This document shows positions 32,870 through 41,550 of a stretch of 64,000 bases of DNA, in pieces. Each line of letters begins with the position of its first letter. The first letter of the stretch is position 1. The DNA is taken from the NCBI RefSeq assembly GCF_002332425.1, contig NZ_NRGS01000019.1, positions 62,001 through 126,000 on the forward strand, given 5' to 3'. A program made the translations under genes and the position numbers. This DNA is from Brachybacterium alimentarium. GTDB lineage: Bacteria; Actinomycetota; Actinomycetes; Actinomycetales; Dermabacteraceae. A model generated the notes under the pieces. That model was not told where the DNA came from, searched no databases, and saw only the letters and a list, made by a program, of their open reading frames with translations.

Positions 32870-33736
32870 TCAGGCCCTCTCGCGCAGTCTCTCGCCGAGC
32901 GCCTGCGCGGTCGAGGCGTCCATCGGCACGCCGAGGTCTGCCACGGCGTCGACGGCCTGGCTCGCGATGAGCTCCTCGTGCAGGGTCCGCTGACCGGGGC
33001 GGCGGATCGTGCGAGCAGCGCTGGTGACCGTGACATGCCCGTCCTCGACGAAGCGACTCACCACGAGCTGTGACTGGAACGGACCGGAGCCCGGCATCGT
33101 CGAGGTGATGTGGTGACCGCCGGTCACGTCGGCCGGCATGACCGGCAGCTGATCGGTGACGTGCTGGAGATCCTCGCCGCGCCGCAGCTCCCACTGCTCC
33201 ATGTCTCCGGCGTCACCGGCGTCACCGATCCGGGAGAAGTGCATCGACAGGGCCCCGAACCATTCCTCGCGCCGGGCTCCGTCCTCACGCAGGAGCGGGC
33301 CGGTGAGCGAGAGGCCGAAGCCGGGATCCATCACCCACCACCGGCCGTCCAGCTCTACGTCCAGCGACATGTGGGTGCGGCTGTTGGTCGCGGAATGGAC
33401 ACGGCCCAGCCGGCGCCGCACCGACATCCCGAGCCGCTCGAGCACCCCAGCCATCAGCTGGACGTGCTCGAAGCAGTAGCCGCCCACGCCCTCGTGCAGC
33501 ATCCGGCGGGCCACGGTCCCTGGGTCGACCCCGGGGTGGCGCCCCAGGAGCACGTCGATGTTGCTGAAGGGGAAGGTGCGCACGTGCGCAAGGTGGATGC
33601 GTTCGAGGAGATCGAGATCTGGGGCGTCCTCCGCTGCGCCCAGCTCGGCCTCCACCCCGATCCGCTCCAGGTAGAGGGCAGGATCGAACTCTCCGATGCC
33701 CCAGTCGACGCCGTGCTCCGATGCAAAATGGCTCAC
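32870..33736 (-). CDS. Arylamine N-acetyltransferase
   Basis: A 288-aa NAT-family enzyme transferring acetyl from acetyl-CoA to arylamines, hydrazines or natural amines. The Cys-His-Asp triad is complete: Cys88 in GVGGYCFEHV, His122 in SRTHMSLDV and Asp137 in WWVMDPGFG. The usual RGGYCFE motif has Val in place of Arg. IHLAHVRTFPFSNIDVLLGR in the N-terminal helical domain is family-typical. The start is GTG at 33736. In other actinobacteria NAT genes occur both in steroid and in antibiotic (ansamycin) pathways; here it stands alone, so no pathway can be assigned. Confidence 0.92.
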   Translation of the reverse strand: MSHFASEHGVDWGIGEFDPALYLERIGVEAELGAAEDAPDLDLLERIHLAHVRTFPFSNIDVLLGRHPGVDPGTVARRMLHEGVGGYCFEHVQLMAGVLERLGMSVRRRLGRVHSATNSRTHMSLDVELDGRWWVMDPGFGLSLTGPLLREDGARREEWFGALSMHFSRIGDAGDAGDMEQWELRRGEDLQHVTDQLPVMPADVTGGHHITSTMPGSGPFQSQLVVSRFVEDGHVTVTSAARTIRRPGQRTLHEELIASQAVDAVADLGVPMDASTAQALGERLRERA

Positions 33737-34057
33737 GCCCCGAGCGTCTCACGCCGGGGAGGAGCGTGGCGATGCCCCGTGGCTGCGGTGAGCGTCAGCC
33801 GCCACGATGGTGCTCAGCGAATCCTGTCAGCAGGCACCAGCCCCAGGTGAGCGGGAAGGAGCACAAGGAGCACATGGTCCGCTGCGCATAGCCCTCGGAA
33901 CGGTCGATGCGGACCACCGTACAGGCCCCACGCGCGCGACGACCGCGCGGTCCGGAACGGGCCGAAGGTCCGTCGGATCGCCCCGGACGACGGCATAGTG
34001 TCGACAGCACCACCCCTGGGCACCCCGCGCCCAGCGGCCCTCGGAGAGGAGACAGGC
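33737..34057. other. Gene-poor gap with a zinc-finger gene stump
   Basis: No complete gene. The only coding-like signal is the minus-strand stump at 33795-33917. The oxidase ribosome binding site GGAGAGGAGA lies at the right edge. Confidence 0.5.
33795..33917 (-). pseudogene. Stump of an FBP-type treble-clef zinc-finger protein
   Basis: A 40-codon stretch reads VVRIDRSEGYAQRTMCSLCS and then diverges to a stop. The R-x-D-x-S-x-G-x-A-x-RTMCSLC segment matches the start of the C-terminal treble-clef zinc finger of the FBP (elongation factor G-binding/FusB-like) family. The second Cys pair and the N-terminal domain are missing. It is probably the remainder of a deleted gene; a short unannotated protein is less likely. 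Confidence 0.45.
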
Positions 34058-35476
34058 ATGGCGATGACGGCACCGCGGGACCCGGCCCCCGATGCGCGGC
34101 CGGCTCTCGAACGGCTGCGCGCGCGCCTCGAGGGCACTCTGCTCGAGCCGGGCGAGCCCGGCTACGACGCCGCCCGCGCGGTCTGGAACGGCATGATCGA
34201 CCGGTTCCCGCGAGCGATCGTGCGCGCCGGCTCCGTGGCGGACATCGCCCCCACGGTGGAGGTCGCCCGGGAGACCGGGCTTCGCCTCGCGGTGCGCGGC
34301 GGGGGCCACAACATGGCGGGCCACGGCACCGTCGATGACGGGATCGTGCTGGATCTCGGCGGTCTCACCTCCGTGGAGGTCGATCCGAGCACGTCCCTGG
34401 TGACGGTCGCGCCCGGTGCGCGCGGCGCCGACGTGGACGCGGCGACCAGCGTGCACGGGCTCGCGGTGCCGCTGGGTGCGGTGAGCCTGCCCGGCGTCGC
34501 CGGCCTGACCCTCGGTGGCGGCGTCGGCTGGCTGACACGACCTGCGGGCCTGGCGCTGGACCGCCTGGTGCAGGCGGAGGTGGTCACTGCCGACGGGCGG
34601 CGCCTGGAGGCGAGCGCGGAGCAGAATCCTGAACTGTTCTGGGGGCTGCGCGGTGGCGGCGGGAACTTCGGGGTCGTCTCCTCGTTCACGTTCCGCGCGG
34701 TGCCGATACCGCCCGAGGTCCTCGGTGCGACGTTCTCCTATCGGCCCGAGCACTGGCGTCGGGCGCTGACGGCGTTCGAGCGGTGGAGCAGGCAGCTGCC
34801 CGATGAGCTGGCCTCGATCCTCACGCTCACGGTGCTGCCCGAGCGCCTCGGCAAGGGCGATGCGCCGTGGCTGCTGATCCGCTGCGCCTATGTCGGGGAC
34901 GATCATCGCCGGGGGCAACGGATCCTGGGCCGGCTGCGTCGGGCCGCGCCGCCCGACGACGAGGAGGTGGGCCCGGTGGCCTGGCCTCGTTGGCAGAGCG
35001 CCCAGGACGACACCTTCCCGGCCGGTGCCCGCGGCTTCTGGCACAACGTGGCGTTCTCAGAGATGGACGAGGACGCCATCGACCAGATCGTCACGTACGC
35101 CGGAGGACTCACCAGGCGCGGGACCGGGATCGACATCCATCATCTCGGCGGCGTCTTCGCCCGGGTGCCGGAGGAGGCCACGGCCTTCCCCAATCGCTCC
35201 CCTCGCTTCTGGATGAGCATCTACGGCTTCTGGCGAGACCCCGCCGACGATGCCTCGCACCTCGCCTTCGCCCGCCGCTCCCAGGGCGCGATGAGGTTCC
35301 TCTCCGAGCGCGGTGAGTACGTCAACTTCCTGGGCCCCGAGGACTCCGGCCCGATCACCGACTTCACCCGCCGCGTCTACGGGGCGCAGAAGTACGCCCA
35401 GCTGGTGCGGGTCAAGCAGCGTTACGACCCGCAGAACCTGTTCCGCCAGAACCACAACGTGGGGCCGGAGGGCTAG
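34058..35476 (+). CDS. FAD-linked oxidase of the berberine-bridge type
   Basis: A 472-aa flavoprotein. The FAD-binding domain has AVRGGGHNMAGHG near residues 80-90 (the His normally linked covalently to FAD) and LTLGGGVGWLTRPAGLALD near 150-168. The usual second attachment Cys is not seen, so attachment is probably single. The C-terminal berberine domain ends YGAQKYAQLVRVKQRYDP-QNLF, the classical closing motif. Such oxidases act on sugars, alcohols or plant-like secondary metabolites using oxygen. GGAGAGGAG lies about nine bases before the ATG at 34058. No signal peptide; cytoplasmic. Substrate unknown. Confidence 0.9.
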   Translation: MAMTAPRDPAPDARPALERLRARLEGTLLEPGEPGYDAARAVWNGMIDRFPRAIVRAGSVADIAPTVEVARETGLRLAVRGGGHNMAGHGTVDDGIVLDLGGLTSVEVDPSTSLVTVAPGARGADVDAATSVHGLAVPLGAVSLPGVAGLTLGGGVGWLTRPAGLALDRLVQAEVVTADGRRLEASAEQNPELFWGLRGGGGNFGVVSSFTFRAVPIPPEVLGATFSYRPEHWRRALTAFERWSRQLPDELASILTLTVLPERLGKGDAPWLLIRCAYVGDDHRRGQRILGRLRRAAPPDDEEVGPVAWPRWQSAQDDTFPAGARGFWHNVAFSEMDEDAIDQIVTYAGGLTRRGTGIDIHHLGGVFARVPEEATAFPNRSPRFWMSIYGFWRDPADDASHLAFARRSQGAMRFLSERGEYVNFLGPEDSGPITDFTRRVYGAQKYAQLVRVKQRYDPQNLFRQNHNVGPEG

Positions 35477-35528
35477 AAACCGCCAGGAGCGCCGGGCCGA
35501 CGGTCTCGTCGACGCCGGGCGTTCGCCC

Positions 35529-35559
35529 CGGCGGCGTGCTCCGCGTGAGCACGCCGCCG
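35529..35559. terminator. Bidirectional terminator
   Basis: Perfect 13-bp stem CGGCGGCGTGCTC / GAGCACGCCGCCG with loop CGCGT, between the convergent oxidase and glyoxalase-like genes. Confidence 0.85.
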
Positions 35560-35581
35560 TCGATCGGGAGGCGGAGCCGCC

Positions 35582-36235
35582 TCAGATCTCGATCTCGCGG
35601 CCGTCCTCGGTGCGCAGCGTCAGCACGAAGCGCGAGCCGCGGCCCTCGTGGATCTCGGCGACGCCGTCGCCGAGGCCGAGCGCGTCGGTAGCCTTCTGCT
35701 GCGCCTCGGGCTTGACCTCGATGCGCTCGAAGGAGACCAGCTCGATCGACGGCAGGTCACCCACGAGGCCCGGGTGCTCGGTGGCGCCCCAGTCGATGAG
35801 GAAGGGCACGGCGAAGTTGCGGGGAGCCTGCGCCTGCGTGAGACGCCAGGTCAGCTCCGTGCCGTCCGGCGACTGGCGGGGGAGCTCCTCGACGTCGCCG
35901 GGGTCGAAGCCCTCGGCGCGGGCGCGCTCGACGACCTGATCGATGCCCTCGGGGTGCACGGCATAGGTGATGAGGGTGGGCTTCTTCAGACGGTTGATGC
36001 TGAAGGTCTTGGGCAGCTCCTCGTCCTCGCGGTCGGGGTCCGGACCGATCAGCTCGAGGTAGTGCGGGCGCGGCTCGCCGTTCACGGTGAGGGCGACCAG
36101 GGCGTTGGCGGTGCCGGTGGGATGGGTCCCTCCGGGCACGGGTGTGACACCGGTGAGCTCGCGGAACCAGTCGACGCTCTCGGCGAGGTCGGGACCGGCG
36201 ATGACGATGTGGTCGAGCAGGTGGGGCAGGCTCAT
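35582..36235 (-). CDS. Glyoxalase-like (VOC, Glyoxalase_3) domain protein
   Basis: A 217-aa protein of the vicinal oxygen chelate superfamily. The N-terminus HLLDHIVIAGPDLAESVDWFRELTGVTPVPGGTH and PHYLELIGPDPD match the Glyoxalase_3 (PF13468-type) pattern, with His and Glu as potential metal ligands. The second half carries LTWRLTQAQAPRNFAVPFLIDWGATEHPG, also typical. Function unknown; proteins of this group are annotated only as glyoxalase-like. AAGGAC lies six bases before the ATG. It converges with the oxidase gene across a strong terminator. Confidence 0.85.
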   Translation of the reverse strand: MSLPHLLDHIVIAGPDLAESVDWFRELTGVTPVPGGTHPTGTANALVALTVNGEPRPHYLELIGPDPDREDEELPKTFSINRLKKPTLITYAVHPEGIDQVVERARAEGFDPGDVEELPRQSPDGTELTWRLTQAQAPRNFAVPFLIDWGATEHPGLVGDLPSIELVSFERIEVKPEAQQKATDALGLGDGVAEIHEGRGSRFVLTLRTEDGREIEI

Positions 36236-36412
36236 GAGAAGTCCTTCTTACGGGTGGGGGCTCGGGGGTATCGAGGAAGAGTTGGGGTGTGCTCAGCACG
36301 GGAAGGCGGTGCCTTCGGAATCTCGGACGGATTCGAGTGGCGGCGGCTTCGAGGGGTTCCGTGCCGCTGCGAGTCGGGGTGCGGTGATCCTGGCGCTGCA
36401 CGGCTCTGCAGT

Positions 36413-38239
36413 CTAACGGTGCCCTCCGGTGGTCTGATCGTCGAGCCGGAGCCCCCGGTAGCGGTTCACGGCGGCGTGGACCTCGAGCGGGCGCGGCCGT
36501 GCGAGATGCCCCGGGTGCCCACGGTACGGGGAGAGCACGTCCAGGCCCTCGGCGTCGAGTCGGGCGAAGAGCGCGGTGATCTCCGCGCCGAGCGTGCGGC
36601 GGGTCCGGGGAGCGGGGCCCGGCTCCCCCAACCCGTCCGGCGCCCTCACGCCACTCGGCTCCCCCGCGGCGCCCGGATCCCCGGGCGCACCCGGCCCGCT
36701 CTGTGCGCCCGGGCCGTTCGGTGCGCCCGGCACGTTCTTCCCCTGCTCGTCGGCCAGACGATCCAGGGCGCAGGCGATGGCCTGTGTCTGGGCGGCGTCG
36801 ACCAGCTGGGACACGGCGGAGAGATCGATGTGCTCGTGCCCGAAGCGGATGGCCCCGCGCCCGCGCGCCGTCGCGGGCTTCTTCTTCCCCGGCGGGTTCA
36901 GGGTTCCGTCGGCCGGAACCCTGCTGCGGGGCGCTGCGAACACGGTCGCGTCGGGCTGCGGTGATGGAGTGCCCGCGAGCTCGTGCGCCTGATCGGTGAC
37001 GTCGTGGGGCACGTACTCGTCCAGAGCGATCACGTGGTCGGCGACGTCGAAGAAGGCACCGGACCCTCCGGCCACCAGCACGGTCGAGACGCCACGCTCG
37101 GTGAGCAGTGGGCGGACGCGTTCGACGAACGGGGTGATGGGTTCGCGCTCGGCGGGGATCAGGGCGCGCATACGCTCGTCGCGGATCATGAAGTTGGTCG
37201 CCGAGGTGTCCTCGTCGATGAGCAGCGCCGAGGCGCCGGCGTCGATCGCCTCGACGAGAGCGGCGGCCTGCGAGGTCGAGCCCGAGGCGTCGGCGGTGGA
37301 GAAGCTGCGGGTATCGATCCCGGACGGCAGGCCGCTGATGAAGGGCGAGATGTCGACCCCGGTCACGGCGCGACCGTCCTCGGCGCGGACGGCGGCGGCG
37401 TCGCCCCGGGTGATCACCCAGTCGCGGCCGTCGCCCGCGAGGTGCGGGTAGACGCCCCGTTCGAGGGCGCGCAGCAGCGTGGATTTGCCATGGTATCCGC
37501 CGCCGACGATGACCGTGACGCCTTCGGGGACACCCATCCCGCTCACATGGCGGCCGCTGGGCAGGTCGAACCCGACCCGCAGGGACTCCGGGCTGTGGAA
37601 CGGGACCGCTCCCTCCGGGAGCGGGAGGTCGGAATCACCGGAGCGGCGAGGGAGGATCGAACCGTCGCCCACGAAGGCCACCAGTCGGTGGCCTTCCAGC
37701 TGGTCGCGCAGGGCCTCCTGGTCGCGATGCAGGTCCACGTGCGCGCGCAGAGCCTCAGCATCGAGCCGCGCATGGACCAGGGTTTCCTCGGCGATCTGCG
37801 GAAGGCTCTCGGTGAGCAGGCGGAGGGCAGACCGGCCGCGCACCCGGCGACCGGAGGCAGGAAGCTGGACGGTGATCCGCGCTTCGACGGCGTCGTCGGT
37901 GAGGGCGACGCTGGTGCGCTCGAGGACCTCCTGCTGCGGAGCCCCGACGCTGACGCCCTCGACCGACCGCAGGTCAGCGGCGACGGCCCGGGCCAGGAAG
38001 TCGGTGGTCGCGACCCGGCCATGGCGGTCATCGAGGAGGTCCTCGGGGATCCCGGCAGCGGTGCGGCCGACGATCAGGCGCATCAGGGACGGCGGGGCGA
38101 AGGGATCCACCTGCACGTGATCGACGACGAGACGGCACGAGCCGAGGTCGTAGCTGCCCCGCAGCTGCTTGTAGGAGCCGTATCCGCGGCCGTCGATCGA
38201 GGTCAGGAGCTGTTCGAGGGTGGCGGCATCTGCGGTCAT
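36413..38239 (-). CDS. ABC-class ATPase-domain protein (MRB1590-like family)
   Basis: A 608-aa soluble protein of the predicted ABC-class ATPase family (PF09818-type). Residues 5-45 hold LLTSIDGRGYGSYKQLRGSY, the hallmark N-terminus. Walker A is VGGGYHGKSTLLRALERGVYPH near 250-270. LPSGIDTRSFSTADASGSTSQAA replaces a classical signature, and ALLIDEDTSATNFMIRD is Walker B. The trypanosomal homologue MRB1590 takes part in RNA editing; bacterial roles are unclear and no transporter is linked. Near residue 500 a Gly-x-Pro-rich (collagen-like) insert of about 45 residues interrupts the C-terminal region. Two starts are possible (38263 and 38239); GAAAGG favours the latter. Confidence 0.88.
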   Translation of the reverse strand: MTADAATLEQLLTSIDGRGYGSYKQLRGSYDLGSCRLVVDHVQVDPFAPPSLMRLIVGRTAAGIPEDLLDDRHGRVATTDFLARAVAADLRSVEGVSVGAPQQEVLERTSVALTDDAVEARITVQLPASGRRVRGRSALRLLTESLPQIAEETLVHARLDAEALRAHVDLHRDQEALRDQLEGHRLVAFVGDGSILPRRSGDSDLPLPEGAVPFHSPESLRVGFDLPSGRHVSGMGVPEGVTVIVGGGYHGKSTLLRALERGVYPHLAGDGRDWVITRGDAAAVRAEDGRAVTGVDISPFISGLPSGIDTRSFSTADASGSTSQAAALVEAIDAGASALLIDEDTSATNFMIRDERMRALIPAEREPITPFVERVRPLLTERGVSTVLVAGGSGAFFDVADHVIALDEYVPHDVTDQAHELAGTPSPQPDATVFAAPRSRVPADGTLNPPGKKKPATARGRGAIRFGHEHIDLSAVSQLVDAAQTQAIACALDRLADEQGKNVPGAPNGPGAQSGPGAPGDPGAAGEPSGVRAPDGLGEPGPAPRTRRTLGAEITALFARLDAEGLDVLSPYRGHPGHLARPRPLEVHAAVNRYRGLRLDDQTTGGHR

Positions 38240-38367
38240 CTGCGCATCCGGCCTTTCGCGCATCGGGGGCTGGTCGTCGACGATCTGCGGGCTCGTCCGT
38301 CGCCCGCGCGATCGTCGGTCACGTGCATCGTCAACAGTCCCTGCATCGTCTCAGCCACGCACGCCAT

Positions 38368-39088
38368 TCAGAACTCGCCATCGAGCACCCGCAGGACGTC
38401 GTCGGACCGAAAGACCTCCGAGCGACGGTATCGACCCGTTCCAGGAACGAGGATTCCCCTGTCGACCAGCCTTTCCACCGCACAGTGCGCGGCCACTCGC
38501 GAGACACCCAGGTGATCGGCGATGAAGGCTGCTGTGACGACCGGCTGCTCGCGCAGCAGGGGCAGGATCCGCTGCGCTGACGAGCCGGAGCGCAGCCCAC
38601 CTGCCTTCTCCTCGAGCAGGGCATCCAGGGCCCAAACCTTCTCTTGAACGCTGCGTACGTGCTCGCAGGCCTCTTCTGCCACGGCGGCGAAATAGCACAC
38701 CCACTCGTCAAGCGCGGCGATGGCGTCGCCCGGGGAATCAGTACGGAACGCGCTGAGGCAATCCACGTACTCGCGTTCGCGGGCACGGATCACCGTGGAG
38801 ATGGGCAGCACGCCGGCAGGAACACTCCCCCGCGTTCGAGCACTGCGTGCACGATCGCTCGCCCGGTTCGACCGTTGCCGTCCTCGAAGGGGTGGATGCT
38901 CTCGAACTGGACGTGGGCGATGGCGGCGAGGAGCAGCGGATGCCCCCTGACTCGTTCAGGTACTGACAGAGATCCTCGACCAGTGGCGCGACCAGACGGG
39001 GAGGGGGCGCGACGTGGTCAGCCCGGAGTGTGTCCCGCCCACCGATCCAGACGTCGACCTGGCGCAGCCCGGGCACCGCACCGCCCAC
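38368..39088 (-). pseudogene. Frameshifted Fic-family AMP-transferase gene
   Basis: Three pieces of one Fic protein lie in successive frames. About 39088-38960 gives LRQVDVWIGGRDTLRADHVAPPP and LVEDLCQYLNES. About 38950-38800 in a second frame gives AAIAHVQFESI, then the intact catalytic motif HPFEDGNGRTGR. 38811-38368 in a third frame gives LPISTVIRAREREYVDCLSAFR and a C-terminal winged helix (IADHLGVSRVAAHCAVERLVDRG). Two small indels therefore interrupt the gene, and the N-terminal regulatory helix is not recognisable. The last segment has its own ATG and could be made alone, but it lacks the active site. Confidence 0.75.
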
Positions 39089-39244
39089 GGCCAGGCCTCA
39101 GCGTGCTGCACACCGGCCGGTGTCCGAGACACTTTGACCAGCTGCAGAGTCTGCACACGGTCGGAGGGTCGCTCGCGGGCACGATCCGCTGCATGGTCCT
39201 GCGATCGGGCCGACCCGTCGACCTTGCGCCCCTACAGTTGCCGC

Positions 39245-39922
39245 ATGCCTTCTGTGCCCGACCCCTCGGCGACCACCGCGGCCGACGTCCCCTCCGACTC
39301 CCCCGTCGGAGATACGCCGCCGATCGACGCGGTGATCCCGCACCGTCCCACCGAGGACGTGCTGGGGGTGCTCACCGGGACCTTCCTCGCCTCGCTCGGC
39401 CTGTACTTCCTGCAGACGGCGGGCGCCGTCACCGGCGGCACGGCGGGCCTGGCGCTGCTGCTCACGCATGCCCTGTCCACCCCGTTCGCGGTGCTGTTCG
39501 CGCTGGTGAACCTGCCGTTCTTCGCCCTAGCGTGGTGGAAGAAGGGATGGGTGTTCACGGTGAAGACGGCCATCTGCGTGGGGCTGATCTCCGTGTTCAG
39601 CCCGATCCACCCGCAGTTCCTCCCTCTGGACGAGGTGCCGCTGCCGTACGCGGTGATCGGCGGCAACCTGCTGGTGGGCGTGGGCCTGCTGATCATCTTC
39701 CGCCACGGCGCGAGCCTCGGCGGGTTCAACATCCTCGCCCTGATCCTCCAGGAGCGCGCGGGCCTGCGCGCCGGCTACGTGCAGATGGCCCTGGACGTCG
39801 CCGTCATCCTGCTGTCCCTGCTGGTGCTCGACATCCCTCGGGTGCTGCTCTCCGCCCTGGGCGGCGTGATCCTGAACGTGGTGCTCGCGCTGAATCATCG
39901 GCCGGGGCGGTATCGGGCGTGA
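39245..39922 (+). CDS. YitT-family membrane protein
   Basis: A 225-aa membrane protein with five to six helices after a ~40-residue Pro/Ser/Asp-rich N-terminus. GVLTGTFLASLGLYFLQTAGAVTGGTAGLALLL is the characteristic first repeat of the YitT (DUF161) family, and FRHGASLGGFNILALIL is the second. The short form lacks the cytoplasmic C-terminal DUF2179 domain. Function is not established. A TACAGT hexamer six bases before the ATG implies a leaderless transcript. Confidence 0.88.
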   Translation: MPSVPDPSATTAADVPSDSPVGDTPPIDAVIPHRPTEDVLGVLTGTFLASLGLYFLQTAGAVTGGTAGLALLLTHALSTPFAVLFALVNLPFFALAWWKKGWVFTVKTAICVGLISVFSPIHPQFLPLDEVPLPYAVIGGNLLVGVGLLIIFRHGASLGGFNILALILQERAGLRAGYVQMALDVAVILLSLLVLDIPRVLLSALGGVILNVVLALNHRPGRYRA

Positions 39923-40008
39923 GGTGAGGTGCGGGGCGCCCTCACGTCGTCGCCGTCGGCGTCGGAGCTGGTCGTCGCGGTCGAATCTCTCGTAGCCTGC
40001 CGTCGTAG

Positions 40009-41439
40009 TCAGTCCTCGGATCGGGCCGGTGCGAGGACCGTGGCGGCAAGGATCCGGGCGACGGACGAGAAGGACTCGAGGCCCGTGCCAGGCTCCCGCT
40101 TCTGCGCCGTGAGGCTGCGCAGAAGCGCGACGGCGGGAAGGTCTCGGATGCTCGAGAACCCGACCGGACCGTCGCCGACCCGCCATCCGCGCTGGGTGAG
40201 CTCCTCGCCGATATCGTCGAAGGAGACGTCCCGCCCGGGACGGGTGCTCGCCACATGGAGCAGCAGCAGCGCGGTCGCGTCGCGCGCGAAACCCGCTTTC
40301 TCCGGGATCAGCGACTCGACCAGCAGCTCCCATACGGTGCGAGGGTCCCTGGCCACGCCGGCGGCGCGACGGGTGGGCAGCAGCCTCCTCTTGAACTTGC
40401 GCAGCAGCTTCACGCTCTGGAGCGCCTCGCGCAGAGCGAGCACGTGGACTGCGAGGGTCTCCCGATTGTTCTTGCCGTACCAGGTGTCCTGATCGGGCAC
40501 GATGTCGCTCGCCGCGACCACCACGTCCGGCGCCATGTAGCCCGCCTGGGTGAGGGGGATACCGCCGTCGTCCGCGCGATGTAGGAACCACAGCACAGGG
40601 CCCAGGGCCGTCTGGAGCTCGTCGTCCCCAGGGGCCTCTGGGGCACTGGCCACCTCGATGAGGCGCAGCGAGACCTCGAACGCGGCGGGCGTGCCCTCGA
40701 GCAGCGCGAGGACATCCGCGAGCGCCGGGTGCACCTCGTGCGTCGCTACGCCGCGCGCCTCTGCCTCGAGAGCCTGATTCAGCCCCTCGAGGTCGAAGTA
40801 GGAAGGATCCGGCAGCACCTCGGCGAGGCTCTCGGCATCGGTGATGCCGCCGCTGTCCTCCGGCGGGGCGGCGCGGCGGCCACCGATCGCCCGGGCCCGT
40901 GGCGTGTCCTCGGACGCCTCCCGCACGGACTCGACACGAATCTTCAGTTCCCAATCGTCCCCGTAGTCGTACACGTATCCGATCTGGTCCCCGGGCTGCT
41001 GCAACAGCTCGCCGAGGTGCACCTCATCGGCCGGGATCCCCTCGTCCTCACCCTCGTCGACGTCGAACGGGCACAGGAACAGCTGGGAGGTCCGATCGAA
41101 GGGGTGGCCCCCCGCGGCGAAGCGCCAGAGGTGGTAGCCCGCCCAGCCGAATGCGACCTGGAGCATGTCGTGGACCTCGGCGAGGGTGAGGTCACTGCGA
41201 AGCTCGAGCCGACGCCAGATGGGCGGGGCCGCGTGGTGGAGGTCAACGCGCACCGTGATCGCCTGGCAGGTCGATGGCGCCGGACGCCGCAGGTCAGGGC
41301 GACCTGCTCGAGGGGCGGCGATGGTTGCGGCACCCCTCAGCTGATCGACCACGGCGGGAAGGTCATCGGGTTCGAGCCCCGCGATGATCTCGCGGAAGAG
41401 GGCCAGATCTGGATCGTCGGCTCCGGTTTCTGAGGTCAT
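40009..41439 (-). CDS. Plasmid pRiA4b ORF-3-like family protein
   Basis: A 476-aa protein. Residues ~60-230 form a clear pRiA4b ORF-3-like (IS1096 TnpR-like) domain: ITVRVDLHHAAPPIWRRLEL, LAEVHDMLQVAFGWAGYHLW, FGYVYDYGDDWELKIRVE-like GYVYDYGDDWELKIRVE. The C-terminal half, about 230 residues, is helical without a recognised domain. The domain is common in chromosomes and plasmids; its biochemical role is unknown although it occurs in some IS1096-type elements. No transposase is present nearby. TACGAT six bases before the ATG suggests a leaderless mRNA. Confidence 0.85.
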   Translation of the reverse strand: MTSETGADDPDLALFREIIAGLEPDDLPAVVDQLRGAATIAAPRAGRPDLRRPAPSTCQAITVRVDLHHAAPPIWRRLELRSDLTLAEVHDMLQVAFGWAGYHLWRFAAGGHPFDRTSQLFLCPFDVDEGEDEGIPADEVHLGELLQQPGDQIGYVYDYGDDWELKIRVESVREASEDTPRARAIGGRRAAPPEDSGGITDAESLAEVLPDPSYFDLEGLNQALEAEARGVATHEVHPALADVLALLEGTPAAFEVSLRLIEVASAPEAPGDDELQTALGPVLWFLHRADDGGIPLTQAGYMAPDVVVAASDIVPDQDTWYGKNNRETLAVHVLALREALQSVKLLRKFKRRLLPTRRAAGVARDPRTVWELLVESLIPEKAGFARDATALLLLHVASTRPGRDVSFDDIGEELTQRGWRVGDGPVGFSSIRDLPAVALLRSLTAQKREPGTGLESFSSVARILAATVLAPARSED

Positions 41440-41550
41440 GCGGACATCGTACGAAGAAGAGGGTCGGCCAGATGGCGGGTGGCCGTCGGCTCCGACGCGT
41501 AGCCTTCGGGGCGAAGCAAGTTACCGAGCAGCGAAGGGCATCTCCCGACC

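Noticed and set aside
41360-41380. tRNA-like T-arm sequence GGTTCGAGCCCC
   Set aside because: It lies inside the pRiA4b-type gene and no cloverleaf can be drawn around it.
40009-41439. IS1096-type insertion sequence
   Set aside because: Only the TnpR-like domain protein is present; no transposase or terminal inverted repeats were seen.
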